A stretch of DNA of 64,000 nt from Caballeronia sp. dw_19. GTDB taxonomy: Bacteria; Pseudomonadota; Gammaproteobacteria; Burkholderiales; Burkholderiaceae. This document shows, piece by piece, positions 51,101-60,393 of this stretch; position 1 is the stretch's first letter; every line of letters begins with the position of its first letter. The DNA lies in NCBI RefSeq assembly GCF_018449515.1, contig NZ_JAAVUQ010000013.1, forward strand, positions 124,001-188,000, given 5' to 3'. Below the pieces are notes generated by a model. It did no database searches and was not told where the DNA came from. It saw only the letters and a list, made by a program, of their open reading frames with translations. Position numbers and translations under genes: made by a program.

Positions 51101-51899
51101 GCAATTCGATCCCGCTTTCCTCAAAGCGGTGAATACGCTGCAGCGCATCGCGGGGCATTTGCTCGCACAAGGCGAGCCGCAGTATCGCTTCGAGTTCAAG
51201 CCGATTCCGACGCCGGGCATTACTGACACCGTTTTGACCATCGATGCGCAGAAGCTGCACTACTACAACCAGCGCGAGACGTGGCAAGGTCTGGTCTGGC
51301 CGTCGAACGACCCCGAGACCAAAGGTACGCGTTTGCAATGGCAGACCGAACAGGCCGGCACGAACAAGAACTTCGAGTTCGGCGGCCGGTGGGCACTCGT
51401 GCGGATGCTCGAACGCGCGAAAGTCGAGCCGATGGACAGCGCGACGTTCCAGCTTACCTGGCAGGCAGCGCCCGACACGCGAATGATGCGCGTGGCCGCG
51501 CTCGCGTCACCGGGCGCGGTTTCATCGACTTCACCGGCTGCGCAAAAGCCAACACACCGCCCCGCTGACGACTGGAACGGTTCAGCGCAGGAGCAAAGCG
51601 CATCGACCGAACACCCGGTACTCGATAGCCTCGTCACGCAGGAACCGCTCACCGCAGCACCCGCCAACCTGACTTACCCGCTGAGCTATCTGATGCGCAC
51701 GGATGTTGGTAAAGGACCGCTCGAACTGCTCGCATTGAAGGGATTTGTTTTACCGAACCGTATGTTCATCGACAAACCGGCACGCGTGGCGAACATCGGT
51801 GCGTCCGCCAGCCCGCCGCCGTTGCCTAATGCCGCCCGTGAGGCCGCCAAACACGCCGTCACGCCGCTGCCTGACCTTGCTCGGGACGCCGCCCTATGA
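48156..51899 (+). CDS. tssM: T6SS membrane complex protein TssM (IcmF)
   Basis: This 1247-residue inner-membrane protein has two N-terminal membrane segments (about 31-53 and 69-85), a cytoplasmic domain, a third segment near 390 (ITVFSTIALTVIGLWIAGMVL) and a large periplasmic part with IcmF-type helical and beta C-domains. Where many TssM proteins have a Walker A loop, this one reads PWLLLTGDDPTIGR (143-150), with no GxxxxGK[ST]. It forms the trans-envelope core with TssL and TssJ. It starts within the preceding gene and has no clear ribosome-binding site, suggesting coupling. Confidence 0.93.
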   Translation: MKIEPNLKNIKELSHPDPVDQPVSDVPKIGVWGIALVVAVLACLALCVVWFASNWVHISRLEEKQVATLWILATASVLFLLTLFGSRTGAFYAAGAVFGAQTGVTAASPTVSGDGTMHELREQLSSELGWRWRYRRPWLLLTGDDPTIGRILPAATAHRWLITDDAVLLWNKTGPDSRPDDDWLRELYKLRRNRPIDAVVLVLDGSTDLTLQRRSTNAHSVTLSRIANVLHWSAPVYVLDVAKTDAFNNGRTALLGCEFAPDANERSIESSLLELRSRIGHMSVGQLIRSFKDRYSNQLSQRLDTRSAPLAALIASLANRKARHQSVSGAFFAPFPVAVDAGVVVDSNALTSADLPLWNHLATIVRKQRGRRMGWHPITVFSTIALTVIGLWIAGMVLSGMTNGRDLIEARQTIQTFKNAPDPAARLQALLALQQQIGRYEPRVTHQPPLWSRFGLNQDTSVVAALWAPYAAASQSILITPIQQNLEATLVDLSQMQTDSLDDHANAAALDGHKALKTYLMLADPSRVDAGFITPQLMHYWSTNANVSVGAKLDISERLAGFYAQHLKAHDAWRIQPRAELVNASRQTLLSVIGTRNSEDTVYQSVLAGVGNKYPDQTLASLTAGTDTRGLIRTSVTVPGVYTRQAYEGYVAAAITEAAKSRDITRDWVLANNDPSASPVDPAQASSTDALELALTTQYFNDYAEHWQAFMNALQWRSAPNIPAAIEQMKLLADARQSPVIALMKSLDYQGTAGMRQASLSDTLVAKAQNIFGKKDDPQAAAIASDAGPLSASFGPVLRLIGQISETSTPKGAIPPSDVSLQRYLERVTALRLKLQQLSNGTDGDAQARQLAQALFQGKGSELADTQAYAQLIAASLGAQWSGMGDALFVRPVAQATQIVLQPAQASLNDAWRQSIVANWNRSFAGRYPFDNTDNDASIPELARFLRPQGGLISAFLSLQLAGVLELQGDQWVETNTRGGALQFDPAFLKAVNTLQRIAGHLLAQGEPQYRFEFKPIPTPGITDTVLTIDAQKLHYYNQRETWQGLVWPSNDPETKGTRLQWQTEQAGTNKNFEFGGRWALVRMLERAKVEPMDSATFQLTWQAAPDTRMMRVAALASPGAVSSTSPAAQKPTHRPADDWNGSAQEQSASTEHPVLDSLVTQEPLTAAPANLTYPLSYLMRTDVGKGPLELLALKGFVLPNRMFIDKPARVANIGASASPPPLPNAAREAAKHAVTPLPDLARDAAL

Positions 51900-51969
51900 A
51901 TTCCTTCGTATCGCCACAGGCCGCTGTTCCCGCCATCACGACCGTCCTATCGCCAGGAGCCCGCACCGC

Positions 51970-53577
51970 ATGATCACCTTCTCGAAGCTCCTCAACGCGC
52001 TCTTCGGCACACGTACACCGTCCGACCTCGCCCGCTCTTCGCAATCGCAATGGGACGCGTGGCTGCAGCCAATCATCGAGCTGCACCCGGGCGATGTCGC
52101 GACCGAGGCCGCGCACGTCGGCGAAGACCCCGGTTATGACGACGGTTTCCTCGCGATCAAGGAGCAAGTGGCGAAATTGTCGGACGTCAATGACACGCTC
52201 ATTATCGAAACCGCTGAACGGCTTCTGAAGGATTCGGCGAAGGACGCGCGCGTGGCTGTTTATTACGTCTATGGCCGCATGCGCCGCGATGACGCCCAAG
52301 GTGTGGCCGAAGGCTTTGAACTGTTGTCGGCGCTGATTGATCGTTTCGATATGGACTTGCTCCCGGCACGAGCAGAAACGCGCAAGTCCGCGCTCGAATG
52401 GCTCGCGGGCGCAACCTTCGCTGACCGGCTTGATCGCGTGCAGGGGCTCACCGGGGATTTGCTGGAGCGTGCGTTGTCGGCACTGGCGCTCATCACCGAG
52501 CGCACCGCCGAGTGGCCGGACAACGCGCGGCCGCAACTCAGCGGGTTGTATCGGCGCTTTGAGGGGCGGATTGAATCGCCGAGTGCTGCGGACAACTTGC
52601 CGAAAGCCTCTCCGTTTGGGGTAAGCACAGCCGCGATACCGCCCTCATCGACTGAAGTGTCATCAACGCGCGACCTGCTCGACCGTGCCCGTCAAATGGC
52701 AACGTTCCTGCGCGAACAACCACAAGGGTATCTCGCCGCCTATCGCCTGATGCGCTGCATCCGATGGGACACGCTCACCGAAGTGCCACCGTGCGACCCC
52801 ACGAGCAAGACGCGCCTGGTTCCCCCACGCGCCGAACTTCGCGCGCAACTCAAGCGTTTGCTGATGCAAAAACAATGGCTCGAACTGCTCGATCGCGTCG
52901 AACTCGCGTTCGCTGAAGGCGCGAACCACTTCTGGCTCGACCTGCAATATTACGCATTCGTTGGACAAGAACAGGCGGGCGGCGAATACGCGCCCGTGCG
53001 TGATCTGGCGGCAACCGACTGCGCGCTGATGCTCGAACGCCTGCCCGGTTTCCACTTGCTGTCTTTCTCCGATGGTTCGCCTTTCGCCGACGACTCCACA
53101 CTCGAATGGATCGCCCGCTACGCGACCGTTCGGGACATCGATCGCGGTGAAATCGTGATCCCTGTCGCCGCGCAATCGGCCAGCACGGACTGGGCTGAAA
53201 CCGAAGCGAAAGCCAATTCGCTTGCCATACAAGAAGGCCTCGATTCCGCTTTCTCGTGGCTGCAACGTTTGCCCGCGCAGGACGGCGATCGTGATCGATT
53301 CGTCAGGCAGTTGGTCATGGCGCGCGTCGCCGAGCGAGCCGAACGTCCGGACACGGCGCTGCACCTTTTATCGAGCGTGGATACCGCAGCGCGCCGCTTC
53401 GAGTTGGCGCTATGGGAACCCTCGCTCGCGTTCGAAGCCAAGCAGCACCTGATGCGGCTGCTCAAAGTCCGTATGACGCGCAAGGACGCCGACAAACCCG
53501 CACTTGCTCAGCGCATCGAGACGTTGATCGGCGAGATGACCGTGATCGATGCTGCCCGCGCCGTTGCACTCGACTAG
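51970..53577 (+). CDS. tssA: T6SS protein TssA (ImpA-type)
   Basis: This 535-residue protein has the ImpA N-domain pattern: IELHPGDVATEAAHVGEDPGYDDGFLAIKEQVAKLSDVN with NDTLIIETAERLLKDSAKDARVAVYYVYGRMR. A long variable middle and a helical C-terminus (AWLQRLPAQDGDRDRF-like) follow. TssA guides tube and sheath assembly from the baseplate. AGGAG precedes ATG 51970. A 25-codon frame bridges tssM and this start by ATGA overlaps on both sides. Confidence 0.93.
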   Translation: MITFSKLLNALFGTRTPSDLARSSQSQWDAWLQPIIELHPGDVATEAAHVGEDPGYDDGFLAIKEQVAKLSDVNDTLIIETAERLLKDSAKDARVAVYYVYGRMRRDDAQGVAEGFELLSALIDRFDMDLLPARAETRKSALEWLAGATFADRLDRVQGLTGDLLERALSALALITERTAEWPDNARPQLSGLYRRFEGRIESPSAADNLPKASPFGVSTAAIPPSSTEVSSTRDLLDRARQMATFLREQPQGYLAAYRLMRCIRWDTLTEVPPCDPTSKTRLVPPRAELRAQLKRLLMQKQWLELLDRVELAFAEGANHFWLDLQYYAFVGQEQAGGEYAPVRDLAATDCALMLERLPGFHLLSFSDGSPFADDSTLEWIARYATVRDIDRGEIVIPVAAQSASTDWAETEAKANSLAIQEGLDSAFSWLQRLPAQDGDRDRFVRQLVMARVAERAERPDTALHLLSSVDTAARRFELALWEPSLAFEAKQHLMRLLKVRMTRKDADKPALAQRIETLIGEMTVIDAARAVALD

Positions 53578-53606
53578 CCCATACAAGACCTTCAAAAACC
53601 CACCCC

Positions 53607-55421
53607 GTGACCAAGCCCTCGAACAGTCCCAACGACAACGACGTCCTGCGCTACTACGAAGCCGAAATGCGCTATCTGCGCGAGGCCGGTAAGGAGTTCG
53701 CGCAAGCCTTCCCTGACCGCGCGAAGATGCTCAACATTGACCGGATCGGGGACCGCGATCCGCACGTCGAACGCCTGTTCGAAGGCTTTGCGTTTCTCGT
53801 CGGCCGACTGCGCCAGAAGCTCGACGACGAACTGCCGGAGCTCACAGAAGGTCTCGTCAGCATGCTCTGGCCGCATTATCTTCGGATGATTCCGTCGCTG
53901 TCGATACTCGAAGTCACGCCCACGGAAGGTTCGCTGCAAAGCCATGAAGTGCTCGCAGCAGGCCTTGAAGTGCTGGCCGATCCGATTCCCGTCGATGACG
54001 AGCGCGTCGAGTGCGTCTATCGCACCACGCAAGCGGTCGACTTGTATCCCGTCAAGCTCACCGAAGCGAACGCTTACTCACGCGAAGACGGCCGCTCGGT
54101 GATCAGGCTCAGACTGCAATTGCAGCCGCAGATACCGCGCGCGCAGATGCACATACCGCGTCTGCGGCTTTACCTGAATGCGGATCGACCGGTTGCACTT
54201 AGCCTTTACACCGCATTGACCGCAGCCCCGCTCGCGGTTCATGTTCGCATTCCGGGTTATCCCGAGGACCGGCCGGGACTGCCGCAAACCATGCAAGGGC
54301 TGCGCGTGGAGGCGGCCGGATTCAAGGCTGACGAACGCCTGTGGCCCAAAGCCGATAATGCGTTCGGTGGCTATCAACTGCTGCTTGAATATTTCACGTT
54401 CCCCGAGAAGTTCATGTTCGTGGATCTCGTGGGGCTCGACGTGCAATCGATTCCCCAAGCCGCCCCGTACTTCGATGTGGAAATCGTTCTTGCCCAGCCC
54501 TACCCGGATGACATGCGCTTCACAGCAGAAAACGTCCGGCTCTTCTGCACGCCGATCATCAATCTGTTCACGATCCAGGCTGACCCACTCACGGTCTCGC
54601 ATTTCGAAACGGAGTATCGAGTGCATACGGTGAAGGCACGAGGTGATTTTGTGGAGGCGTATTCGGTCGATTCCGTCGTCGGCTTCGAAACGTCCAACGG
54701 TACGCGTTTCGAGTACGCGCCATTTGCGTCGTTCCGCCATCGCGGCGGCATGTTGCGCCATGAGATGCCCGAGCGATATTTCCATACGCGTTCACGGCGG
54801 GGACCCTCAGGACGATTCGACACGTGGGTTGTATTAGGCGGCCATGCGTGGGAAGGCGAGACCACGCTGCCCGAGGAAACACTATCACTGACGGTGACCG
54901 GCACCAACGGCATGCTGCCACGCAAGGGCCTGCGCGAAGCAAGTATCAACCGCACGCGCGGCGGCTTTACGAACGTGGCATCGGTGAGAAACCTCACCGC
55001 GCCGACCTTGCCAGTTTATCCGCCGACAGGTGACCGCTTTCATTGGCGCGTGCTTTCGCATCTCGCCCCGAACTATCTGTCTCTACTCGATGCAGAAATC
55101 CTGCGCGGCAGTCTTGCGCTTTACGACTGGACCGATGGCGAACTGAACCGGCGGCGTATCGATGCAATTATCGACGTCAAGCATCGCCCCCTGCAAAAGC
55201 TCGTCAAGGGCGGCTTGCTCCGCGGCGTGGAAATCGAAGTGACGCTCAACAGCGACAAGTTCGCGGGCGATGGCGATCTCGCGTTGTTCGGCGAAATGCT
55301 CAATCGCTTCCTCGCGTTGTACGCGACGATGAATATCTATACGAAGCTGGTGGTCATTTCGTTGCCGAGTGGACGCCGGATAACGTGGCCCGATAACAAA
55401 GCCGAGGGCGCACCGTTTTGA
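53607..55421 (+). CDS. tssF: T6SS baseplate subunit TssF
   Basis: This 604-residue protein has the TssF opening LRYYEAEMRYLREAGKEFA followed by FPDRAKMLNI and DPHVERLFEGFAFLVGRLRQKLDDELPELTE. Later parts (FPEKFMFVDLVGLD, FCTPIINLFTIQADP, NRTRGGFTNVASVRNLT) are also typical. It builds the baseplate wedge with TssG and TssE. The start is GTG 53607; the upstream open frame is the other frame of tssA. Its stop overlaps the TTG start of tssG. Confidence 0.94.
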   Translation: MTKPSNSPNDNDVLRYYEAEMRYLREAGKEFAQAFPDRAKMLNIDRIGDRDPHVERLFEGFAFLVGRLRQKLDDELPELTEGLVSMLWPHYLRMIPSLSILEVTPTEGSLQSHEVLAAGLEVLADPIPVDDERVECVYRTTQAVDLYPVKLTEANAYSREDGRSVIRLRLQLQPQIPRAQMHIPRLRLYLNADRPVALSLYTALTAAPLAVHVRIPGYPEDRPGLPQTMQGLRVEAAGFKADERLWPKADNAFGGYQLLLEYFTFPEKFMFVDLVGLDVQSIPQAAPYFDVEIVLAQPYPDDMRFTAENVRLFCTPIINLFTIQADPLTVSHFETEYRVHTVKARGDFVEAYSVDSVVGFETSNGTRFEYAPFASFRHRGGMLRHEMPERYFHTRSRRGPSGRFDTWVVLGGHAWEGETTLPEETLSLTVTGTNGMLPRKGLREASINRTRGGFTNVASVRNLTAPTLPVYPPTGDRFHWRVLSHLAPNYLSLLDAEILRGSLALYDWTDGELNRRRIDAIIDVKHRPLQKLVKGGLLRGVEIEVTLNSDKFAGDGDLALFGEMLNRFLALYATMNIYTKLVVISLPSGRRITWPDNKAEGAPF

Positions 55422-56473
55422 ACGCGCCCCATCGAGAATTTCCGGTGCTTGACGAGCGTGCGGAGCGTGCGCTGCTGACCGCTTTGCTGCACGACGCGAC
55501 GCGCATGAACTTCATGCGCTTTTGCGAATTGATTGAACTCGCCGCGCCGAATCTGCCGTCGCTCGGCTCAACAGACTCGCTAAAAAACGAGCCGGTACGT
55601 TTTCGCTCGCGTGCTCGACTCGGGTTTCCAGGCAGGGAAATCGATGCGGTTGAATTCGACTACGACGATGCGTTGAAACCACCCGCGATCCGTACGACGT
55701 TTCTGGGGCTATACGGCGTCGACGCGCGCATGCCGTCGTATTTCATCGATGAAGTCGCGCAGAACCGTGACGGCGCTGAATCGCTGTCTGGGTTTCTTGA
55801 CATGTTTCATCACAGGATTGCGACGCAGTTTTATCGGACGTGGCGCAAGTATCGGTTTCCAGCGGGGTTTAAAAAAGGTGGTGACGATGATGTCTCGCGC
55901 TGCCTGCTCAGTCTCGTCGGATTGGGGATCGGACATCCGGCGATCGAGCAGACGGTCGGCACACGCAAACTGCTTTCAATGCTGGGACTCGCCAGCCAGC
56001 GCACTCGCACGGCCGAGGGGCTTGCCGGCGTGTTGCAACACGCTGTGCCCGACGCGACGATTACGGTTACGGAGTTTCATCCGGTATGGATTCAGTTAAA
56101 CCAGTTTGAGCCAACTGCGCTGGGTGAGAACTGCGTGCTGGGGCGTGGCTTCTACGATCGAGGCAATTGTGCGCGGGTCGTGATCGCACCAACGACAACC
56201 GAATCGGTGTTGGGCCTGACGCCTGGACATGAGGTACATGCTGAAATCATGGCGCTGCTGCGCTTTTATCTTGGCTACGAAGCGAACGCGCATCTGGAAA
56301 TGCACGTCTCGCCGGACTTGATGCCGAGAGCGGATATCGCTTCCGATCAGGTTCGCCTTGGCTACACAAGCCAGCTGCAGCAGGTCAAGCGACCCTACGA
56401 AACGGGTGCAATCACGCGTGTGCAACTCGGCACGTGGGACGGTCGAACCGCGAACACACGTACAACACATTAA
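55418..56473 (+). CDS. tssG: T6SS baseplate subunit TssG
   Basis: This 351-residue protein follows the TssG pattern: an N-helix (ERALLTALLHDATRMNFMRFCELIEL), PVRFRSRARLGFPGREI, a GLYGVDARMPSYF segment, SGFLDMFHHRIATQFYRTWRKYRF and LLRFYLGYEANAHLEMHV near the end. It completes the wedge with TssF. It starts at an unusual TTG overlapping the tssF stop (TTGA), a strong sign of translational coupling. Confidence 0.93.
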   Translation: MNAPHREFPVLDERAERALLTALLHDATRMNFMRFCELIELAAPNLPSLGSTDSLKNEPVRFRSRARLGFPGREIDAVEFDYDDALKPPAIRTTFLGLYGVDARMPSYFIDEVAQNRDGAESLSGFLDMFHHRIATQFYRTWRKYRFPAGFKKGGDDDVSRCLLSLVGLGIGHPAIEQTVGTRKLLSMLGLASQRTRTAEGLAGVLQHAVPDATITVTEFHPVWIQLNQFEPTALGENCVLGRGFYDRGNCARVVIAPTTTESVLGLTPGHEVHAEIMALLRFYLGYEANAHLEMHVSPDLMPRADIASDQVRLGYTSQLQQVKRPYETGAITRVQLGTWDGRTANTRTTH

Positions 56474-56489
56474 AACAATGGAACGCAGC

Positions 56490-57155
56490 ATGAATCCCAC
56501 GATGATCCGACAGATGCAACTCGCCGCTGCGGCGTGCGCCATTCTTACTTTCGCGGGATGCGGCGTGGCCCAGTCCGTGAAAACCGGAACCGTGGACGCG
56601 GCAAAATGGGCGTTCACCACGCAGGTGAAAACCATGAACCTCGACTTCGTCAGTCGGTCGTCCTCGAATACAAACGGCACCGGGCAATCGTTGTCGACTG
56701 TAGTGCGAATCTATCAGTTGAAGACACCGCAAGCGTTCGATCAACTCGACTACGCGCAATTGCAGACAAATGATCTGGATGCGCTGAAGGCTGACCTGCT
56801 TGGATCGACGGATCTCGTGCTTCGGCCTAACGCGAACGCCAGCATCAGTGAGCCGATGAGCGACGACGCAGAGTACGTCGGCATCGTTGCGTTCTTCCGC
56901 GATGATGGAAGGGATGTGAAATGGAAGTTGGTGTTACCGAAGAAACAGTGGAAGAAGACCGATCCCGTGAAGGTCGAGGTTCGAGACAGCTCGTTAAGTG
57001 TTGCTGGTATCGGCGACGAGGCTGTCACGCGGCACCGCGCACCGCAAACGGCAAGTCCCGGCGCGGCACAACCCGTTAGCCCGAGCTCGACGCCGCCGGT
57101 CAAGCCGGCAAGCAGAGCCGCGCCCGTAAGAGATGACTGGGCGCGTCCGGCCTGA
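56490..57155 (+). CDS. tssJ: T6SS outer-membrane lipoprotein TssJ
   Basis: This protein of 221 residues has a lipoprotein signal (LAAAACAILTFAGC, lipid-bearing Cys24) and the TssJ beta-sandwich pattern (VVRIYQLKTPQAFDQLDYAQLQ, LVLRPNANASISEPMSDDAEYVGIVAFFRD). A Pro/Ser-rich tail of about 50 residues (AAQPVSPSSTPPVKPAS) extends beyond the usual domain. It contacts TssM in the periplasm. ATG 56490 has GGAACG upstream; ATG 56478 is an equal alternative. It ends the rightward T6SS arm. Confidence 0.92.
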   Translation: MNPTMIRQMQLAAAACAILTFAGCGVAQSVKTGTVDAAKWAFTTQVKTMNLDFVSRSSSNTNGTGQSLSTVVRIYQLKTPQAFDQLDYAQLQTNDLDALKADLLGSTDLVLRPNANASISEPMSDDAEYVGIVAFFRDDGRDVKWKLVLPKKQWKKTDPVKVEVRDSSLSVAGIGDEAVTRHRAPQTASPGAAQPVSPSSTPPVKPASRAAPVRDDWARPA

Positions 57156-57276
57156 TCGCGCGTCGATTAACCTTCGGTCGGACAAACGACTGCCCGGTTA
57201 ATCGACCGGACCTCTGGAACTACGACCACCACTCAATTTAAGCGGCCAAAGCGGTCGCCATCTTCGACGCCGCCCT

Positions 57277-58788
57277 TCACTTCGCCGTAGGCATCGCAAA
57301 CTCAGCCCCCTTCTCCGTGCTTTCCGGCCACCGCTGCATGATCGACTTTTGCCGCGTATAGAACCGCACGCCTTCTTCGCCGTACGCGTGCATATCGCCG
57401 AACAGGCTACGCTTCCAGCCACCGAACCCGTGCCATGCCATCGGCACGGGAATAGGCACATTGATCCCGACCATCCCCACTTCAATCCGTCGCCCAAATT
57501 CACGCGCAATGTGCCCGTCACGCGTATAACAAGCAACCCCATTACCAAACTCATGCGCGTTGATCAAATCAACCGCTTCGGTAAAGTCCTTCACCCGCAC
57601 ACACGCCAGCACCGGCCCGAAAATCTCTTCCTTATAGATCCGCATCTCAGGCGTCACGTGATCGAACAACGTACCGCCCGTGAAGAAACCTTCTTCATGC
57701 CCCGGCACCTTCAAACCACGTCCATCGACGACCAGCGAAGCACCCTCTTCCACGCCCAGCGCGATGTAACCTTCAATGCGTTCCAATGCCTGACGCGTGA
57801 CGATCGGGCCCATTTCGGCATCGGCCTCCATGCCATTCTTGACGATCAGCGTACGCGCCCGCTCCGCCAGCCGCGGAATCAGTTTGTCGGCCACATCACC
57901 CACCAGCACAGCCACCGAAATCGCCATGCAACGCTCGCCCGCCGAGCCATAACCCGCGCCAACCAGTGCATCGATCGCCTGATCGATATCCGCATCCGGC
58001 ATCACGACCATGTGATTCTTCGCGCCGCCAAGCGCCTGCACGCGCTTGCCATGCTGCGCGCCAGTCTGATAAATGTAATTCGCGATCGGCGTTGAACCCA
58101 CAAAGCTGATGGCCTTCACATCGGGATGCACGAGCAGCGCATCGACCACGACCTTGTCGCCTTGCACCACGCTGAACACGCCATCGGGCAGCCCAGCTTC
58201 CTGCAACAACCCCGCCATGAACAACGCCGCCGAAGGATCACGCTCGCTCGGCTTCAGCACGAACGCATTACCCGCAGCGATAGCGACCGGGAACATCCAG
58301 CACGGCACCATGCACGGGAAGTTGAACGGCGTAATGCCCGCCACCACGCCAAGCGCCTGACGCGTCGTCCAGTTGTCGATACCCGTCGATACCTGCTCGG
58401 TATAGTCGCCCTTCAAAAGCTGCGGAATGCCGCAAGCGAATTCGATTACATCGATACCCCGCGACACTTCGCCCTGCGCGTCGCTGAACACCTTGCCGTG
58501 CTCGGCGGTGATGATCGCGGCGAGCTCGTCGCGATGCTTGTTCATCAGTTCCAGAAAACGCAGCATGACGCGCGCGCGCCGGATGGGCGGCGTCTCGCTC
58601 CAGGCCACAAACGCTTTCTTCGCGCCGGCGACGGCGGCGTCCACATCGGCGACATCGCCCAGACGCAGCGTGCGTGCTTCCTTACCCGTCGCGGGATTGA
58701 AAATCGGCTGGGTACGCGTGCCAGTGCCGGGAACACGGCGGCCCTGGATAAAGTGGCCGACGTCCGCGCGATCGCTGAAGCTCTGCAT
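57277..58788 (-). CDS. mmsA: Methylmalonate-semialdehyde dehydrogenase (CoA-acylating)
   Basis: This 503-residue aldehyde dehydrogenase has the motifs of the MmsA/IolA subfamily: GVVAGITPFNFPCMVPCWMF, LKPSERDPSAA, LGGAKNHMVVMPDAD and catalytic Cys287 in GSAGERCMAIS. It converts methylmalonate semialdehyde (valine catabolism) or malonate semialdehyde (inositol or beta-alanine routes) to propionyl- or acetyl-CoA using NAD and CoA. It is divergent from a LysR regulator across 90 bp, its probable controller. No other valine or inositol gene is adjacent. Confidence 0.95.
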   Translation of the reverse strand: MQSFSDRADVGHFIQGRRVPGTGTRTQPIFNPATGKEARTLRLGDVADVDAAVAGAKKAFVAWSETPPIRRARVMLRFLELMNKHRDELAAIITAEHGKVFSDAQGEVSRGIDVIEFACGIPQLLKGDYTEQVSTGIDNWTTRQALGVVAGITPFNFPCMVPCWMFPVAIAAGNAFVLKPSERDPSAALFMAGLLQEAGLPDGVFSVVQGDKVVVDALLVHPDVKAISFVGSTPIANYIYQTGAQHGKRVQALGGAKNHMVVMPDADIDQAIDALVGAGYGSAGERCMAISVAVLVGDVADKLIPRLAERARTLIVKNGMEADAEMGPIVTRQALERIEGYIALGVEEGASLVVDGRGLKVPGHEEGFFTGGTLFDHVTPEMRIYKEEIFGPVLACVRVKDFTEAVDLINAHEFGNGVACYTRDGHIAREFGRRIEVGMVGINVPIPVPMAWHGFGGWKRSLFGDMHAYGEEGVRFYTRQKSIMQRWPESTEKGAEFAMPTAK

Positions 58789-58878
58789 GATGTGACACCT
58801 GAATGAGATGGGAGTCTTCAGAGTGTAAGAACGTCAGACGCGTCTGCAAAGGCGCTATGATTGAAATGATTGTTTTCT

Positions 58879-59838
58879 ATGGTGAACAATGAAGATATGG
58901 AAACGCAACGCGTCGAGGCGCTCTGGACTCATCTCTATTGGCTGACCATTCTCGCGCAGCAAGGCAGCTATACGCGCGCCGCCACGCGGCTGGGCGTGAG
59001 CAAGGCGGCAATGAGCCAGCGGATTGCCGAGCTGGAACGCGCGGCAGGCGTTTCGCTGGTGCAGCGCACAACGCGCAGCGTGCGCCTGACAGAGGCGGGG
59101 CAACGTCTGGTCGATCAAACCCGCGATCAATATGAGGGGATTGCGCAAAGTTTCGCGGGCGTGCGCGATTCGGCGGGTATCGCTCGCGGCGAGCTGCGCA
59201 TCACCGCTCCGGTGGCGTTCGCGCGGCAGCAACTCGTGCCGCATCTGTCAGCCTTTCTTCGAGCGAATCCGGAAGTACGCGTGCAGCTCGAAGTGTCGGA
59301 CCGCATTAGTTCGCTTGCCAGCGAGGGTTTCGATCTCGCGATCCGCCATAGCGCCGCCGCGCCGGAAACGCATGTTGCCTGGACTCTGTGCGCAACCCAC
59401 TCGGTGATCGTGGCAACGCGCGCGTACCTGCGCCGGCGCGGCACACCCGCCTCGCCGCAAGATCTGGCCGCGCATGACTGCCTGTTCTATCCGCGCGCGC
59501 AAGAGGCGCCTGCCTGGACATTCGAACGCGCGACGGGACGCAAGACGGCGGCCGAGCGCGTGACGGTGCCCATCAACGGGCCGTTTTCCGCGAACAATAG
59601 CGAGACCCTGCGCGACGCCGCACTCGATGATCTCGGCATTGCGCTGCTACCGGATTTCAGCGCGCAAGCCGCGCTGCGCGCCGGGCAGTTGATCAAGGTG
59701 CTGCCAGAATGGCAACCCAAGGGGGGGTTCGCAGAGCAGCTTTATGTGGTCCGGCCGTACGCGTCGCACGTGCCGCGTGCAGTGACCGCGTTTGTCTCCT
59801 ATCTGCGCAAGACCTTCGAAAACGGTTTCTCCGATTAG
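58879..59838 (+). CDS. LysR family transcriptional regulator
   Basis: This 319-residue regulator has an N-terminal winged HTH (YWLTILAQQGSYTRAATRLGVSKAAMSQRIAELERAAG in parts) and a substrate-binding domain of the CrgA/AaeR-like group (GELRITAPVAFARQQLVPHLSAFLRANPEVRVQLEVSDR). ATG 58879 was chosen; ATG 58897 is possible. It is divergent from mmsA and likely regulates it. Confidence 0.92.
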   Translation: MVNNEDMETQRVEALWTHLYWLTILAQQGSYTRAATRLGVSKAAMSQRIAELERAAGVSLVQRTTRSVRLTEAGQRLVDQTRDQYEGIAQSFAGVRDSAGIARGELRITAPVAFARQQLVPHLSAFLRANPEVRVQLEVSDRISSLASEGFDLAIRHSAAAPETHVAWTLCATHSVIVATRAYLRRRGTPASPQDLAAHDCLFYPRAQEAPAWTFERATGRKTAAERVTVPINGPFSANNSETLRDAALDDLGIALLPDFSAQAALRAGQLIKVLPEWQPKGGFAEQLYVVRPYASHVPRAVTAFVSYLRKTFENGFSD

Positions 59839-59883
59839 CTTCCACGCCCGAAAGGTCGTCGCGCTCACTCATTGCGCAGCGAG

Positions 59884-60393
59884 CTAACGGCTGGTCGCCC
59901 GATTGTCGATCCAGTTGACGATATCGGTGTGGTAAGTGCGCGGCGCTTTTGCAACCGTGCGCACCGCCAGACTCGCCAGCGTCTGCGCTTCAAGCACTTC
60001 ATTCATGCGCTTCTCGGCGTCCAGCATCACAGCGTGAATAGAGCACGTGCCGCTTGTCGCCCATTTGGGCGCGGTATCTCCGAAGATTGCACAGCGTGCG
60101 CGAATTTCGCGGCAATCGAAAAGCGGCTTAGGACCATCGACAGCCTGTACAACGTCAAGCACGGTGATCCGTTCAGCCGGCCGCGCGAGCGTGAATCCTC
60201 CACGCGCCCCCTCCGTGGCGACGGTCAAACCCGCCTTATGAAGCTTGGTGAAAAGCTTGGCGACGTAATCAACCGATAACCCTTGCAGCTCGGCCAGGTC
60301 ACGTACGCTCGCCTCGCCCACGCCGGCGGGCGGGTCGGTCAAATACAAAAGGCAGTGCAGCGCATATTCGACGCCCGAACTGATATGGCTCAT
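59884..60393 (-). CDS. Rrf2 family transcriptional regulator
   Basis: This 169-residue regulator starts MSHISSGVEYALHCLLYLTD with the Rrf2 winged HTH (VRDLAELQGLSVDYVAKLFTKLHKAGL) and wing (ARGGFTLARPAERITVLDV). Cys94, Cys101 and Cys117 are placed where Rrf2 proteins such as IscR and NsrR bind an Fe-S cluster, though the spacing is wider than in IscR. GGAG precedes ATG 60393. It is divergent from the NDH-2-like gene, with a perfect interrupted palindrome between them, so redox or nitric-oxide-responsive control is plausible. Confidence 0.9.
   Translation of the reverse strand: MSHISSGVEYALHCLLYLTDPPAGVGEASVRDLAELQGLSVDYVAKLFTKLHKAGLTVATEGARGGFTLARPAERITVLDVVQAVDGPKPLFDCREIRARCAIFGDTAPKWATSGTCSIHAVMLDAEKRMNEVLEAQTLASLAVRTVAKAPRTYHTDIVNWIDNRATSR

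Noticed and set aside
51745..51969. Upstream extension of the tssA frame
   Set aside because: It lies in the alternate frame of the tssM end; ATG 51970 has AGGAG upstream and begins the family homology.
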